Below the pieces are notes generated by a model that saw only the letters and a program-made list of their open reading frames with translations, was not told where the DNA came from and ran no database searches. A stretch of DNA of 64,000 nt from Klebsiella aerogenes KCTC 2190 (lineage in GTDB: Bacteria; Pseudomonadota; Gammaproteobacteria; Enterobacterales; Enterobacteriaceae), in assembly GCF_000215745.1 (NCBI RefSeq), contig NC_015663.1, positions 806,001-870,000 of the forward strand, read 5' to 3'. Shown here one piece after another: positions 62,872 to 64,000 of this stretch (positions are counted from its first letter, which is position 1; each line of letters opens with the position of its first letter). Position numbers and translations under genes: made by a program.

Positions 62872-64000
62872 ATGTCAGAAAGATACACCCCTGCGCCATC
62901 AACCACTGGTACCTGGACCGAAGAAGAGATCCGCCAGCAACCAGGCAGCTGGATCCAATCTTTAAAGCATATCGATCGTTTACGAGCGGAGATTGACGGC
63001 TTTCTCACGCCGCTACTACGAAAAAACGATCTCCGTATCGTCCTTACCGGCGCTGGAACTTCAGCATTTATTGGCGACATCATTGCGCCATGGTTATCCC
63101 GTCATAGCGGTAAAAATTTTAGCGCCGTTCCAACTACCGATCTGGTGACCAATCCGATGGATTATCTGGATCCCGCACATCCACTGCTGCTGGTCTCATT
63201 CGCCCGTTCAGGTAATAGCCCGGAGAGCGTGGCCGCAGTGAAATTGGCGAATCAGTTTGTTACAGAGTGTTATCACTTACCCATTACCTGCAACGAAGCA
63301 GGTAGCCTGTATCAAACCGCGCTGGATAGCGACAACGCTCTGCCGCTATTAATGCCGCCAGAAACTCACGATCGCGGCTTTGCGATGACCAGCAGTATTA
63401 CCACCATGATGGCCAGCTGCCTTGCAGTGTTTGCACCCAACCTCATTAATAGCCATACATTCAGCGATGTCGCTGACTGCTGCCAGACGATTCTTAACTC
63501 GCTGCTCGATGTTAACGCTGGGGTTTTCGGCAACGAAGCGTGGAAAAGGATCGTTTACCTCGGTAGTGGCGGGCTACAGGGCGCTGCGCGCGAATCCGCC
63601 CTGAAAGTACTTGAGCTCACGGCAGGTAAGCTAACCGCATTTTATGACTCGCCTACCGGCTTCCGTCACGGCCCTAAATCACTGGTGAATAACGAAACGT
63701 TGGTGGTGATGTTTATCTCCAACCACCCTTATACCCGCCAGTACGATCTGGATCTTCTCGCTGAGTTGCGTCGCGATCGCCAGGCCATGTGGATAGTGGC
63801 CATCGCCGCAGGAACCGATCCTGTTATCGAGGCAGGCCCGCATATCATCATCCCGCCATCACGCCGTTTCAGCGATGTCGAACTGGCTTTCTGCTTCCTG
63901 ATGTATGCCCAGATCTTCGCGCTTAACCAATCTCTCGCCGTGGGTAACACTCCGGATACACCTTCCGCCAGCGGTACCGTTAATCGCGTCGTACAAGGTG
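62872..64000 (+). CDS. agaS: Galactosamine-6-phosphate deaminase/isomerase AgaS (3' end cut)
   Basis: The first 376 codons of an SIS-domain protein; E. coli AgaS has about 384 residues, so only a few are missing. AgaS deaminates and isomerises galactosamine-6-P to tagatose-6-P. Two SIS domains are visible: the first with RIVLTGAGTSAFIGDIIAPW and LVSFARSGNSPESVAAVKLA, the second with RIVYLGSGGLQGAARESALK and FYDSPTGFRHGPKSLVNNET. TAAGGA lies upstream of the ATG. Reads to the edge of the window without a stop. Confidence 0.95.
   Translation, partial: MSERYTPAPSTTGTWTEEEIRQQPGSWIQSLKHIDRLRAEIDGFLTPLLRKNDLRIVLTGAGTSAFIGDIIAPWLSRHSGKNFSAVPTTDLVTNPMDYLDPAHPLLLVSFARSGNSPESVAAVKLANQFVTECYHLPITCNEAGSLYQTALDSDNALPLLMPPETHDRGFAMTSSITTMMASCLAVFAPNLINSHTFSDVADCCQTILNSLLDVNAGVFGNEAWKRIVYLGSGGLQGAARESALKVLELTAGKLTAFYDSPTGFRHGPKSLVNNETLVVMFISNHPYTRQYDLDLLAELRRDRQAMWIVAIAAGTDPVIEAGPHIIIPPSRRFSDVELAFCFLMYAQIFALNQSLAVGNTPDTPSASGTVNRVVQG

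Overview
The window is chromosomal DNA of an enterobacterium, most likely of the Klebsiella/Raoultella group. The GC-rich coding sequence, the tight collinearity with the E. coli yqjH to agaS segment, and the added dihydroxyacetone-kinase and lsr clusters all point there. The species cannot be fixed from the sequence alone. I see no tRNA, insertion sequence, prophage, CRISPR array or mobile-element integrase.

Layout. (1) 1-3924: end of dhaK, then dhaL and dhaM (PTS-dependent dihydroxyacetone kinase), followed by a second, single-chain ATP-dependent dihydroxyacetone kinase. (2) 4028-5549: divergent yqjH/yqjI with Fur and YqjI operators. (3) 5813-7567: patA (putrescine aminotransferase, sigma-54 promoter) and ygjH. 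(4) 7775-19346: ebgR, ebgA, ebgC, an extra APC-type transporter, then ygjI, ygjJ and ygjK. (5) 19429-27967: complete AI-2 system lsrACDBFG (minus) and lsrRK (plus), lying between ygjK and fadH. (6) 28149-35943: fadH, rlmG, ygjP, ygjR, an ERIC element, the alx riboswitch and alx, sstT. (7) 35944-36471: non-coding REPs and a strongly folded element. (8) 36472-42063: galacturonate module uxaCA, exuT, exuR. (9) 42391-49385: yqjA, mzrA, yqjCDEK, an rpn remnant, yqjF, yqjG, yhaH, yhaJ, yhaK, yhaL. (10) 49417-50843: a Spy-like periplasmic protein and a small MscS-family channel. (11) 51073-56436: rnpB, garKRL and garD (galactarate). (12) 56504-64000: agaR and the N-acetylgalactosamine/galactosamine operon kbaZ-agaVWEFA plus agaS, which runs off the window edge.

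How the genes work together. Much of the window is carbohydrate catabolism: dihydroxyacetone, beta-galactosides and related glycosides, galacturonate, galactarate and amino sugars, each with a local regulator. The most interesting signal is in the ebg region. The promoter of ebgA and the promoter of ygjIJK share a 15-bp identical block (GTGATCGAGTTAAAG), and in both an EbgR-type operator starts exactly 37 bp further on. This suggests one regulon made of an outer-membrane barrel-like protein (YgjJ), a periplasmic GH63 glucosidase (YgjK), two paralogous inner-membrane transporters, and the cytoplasmic EbgAC beta-galactosidase. Against E. coli gene order, as I recall it, aer, ygjQ, ygjV, yhaI, the yhaM-tdc block, garP and prlF-yhaV are absent from their usual places.
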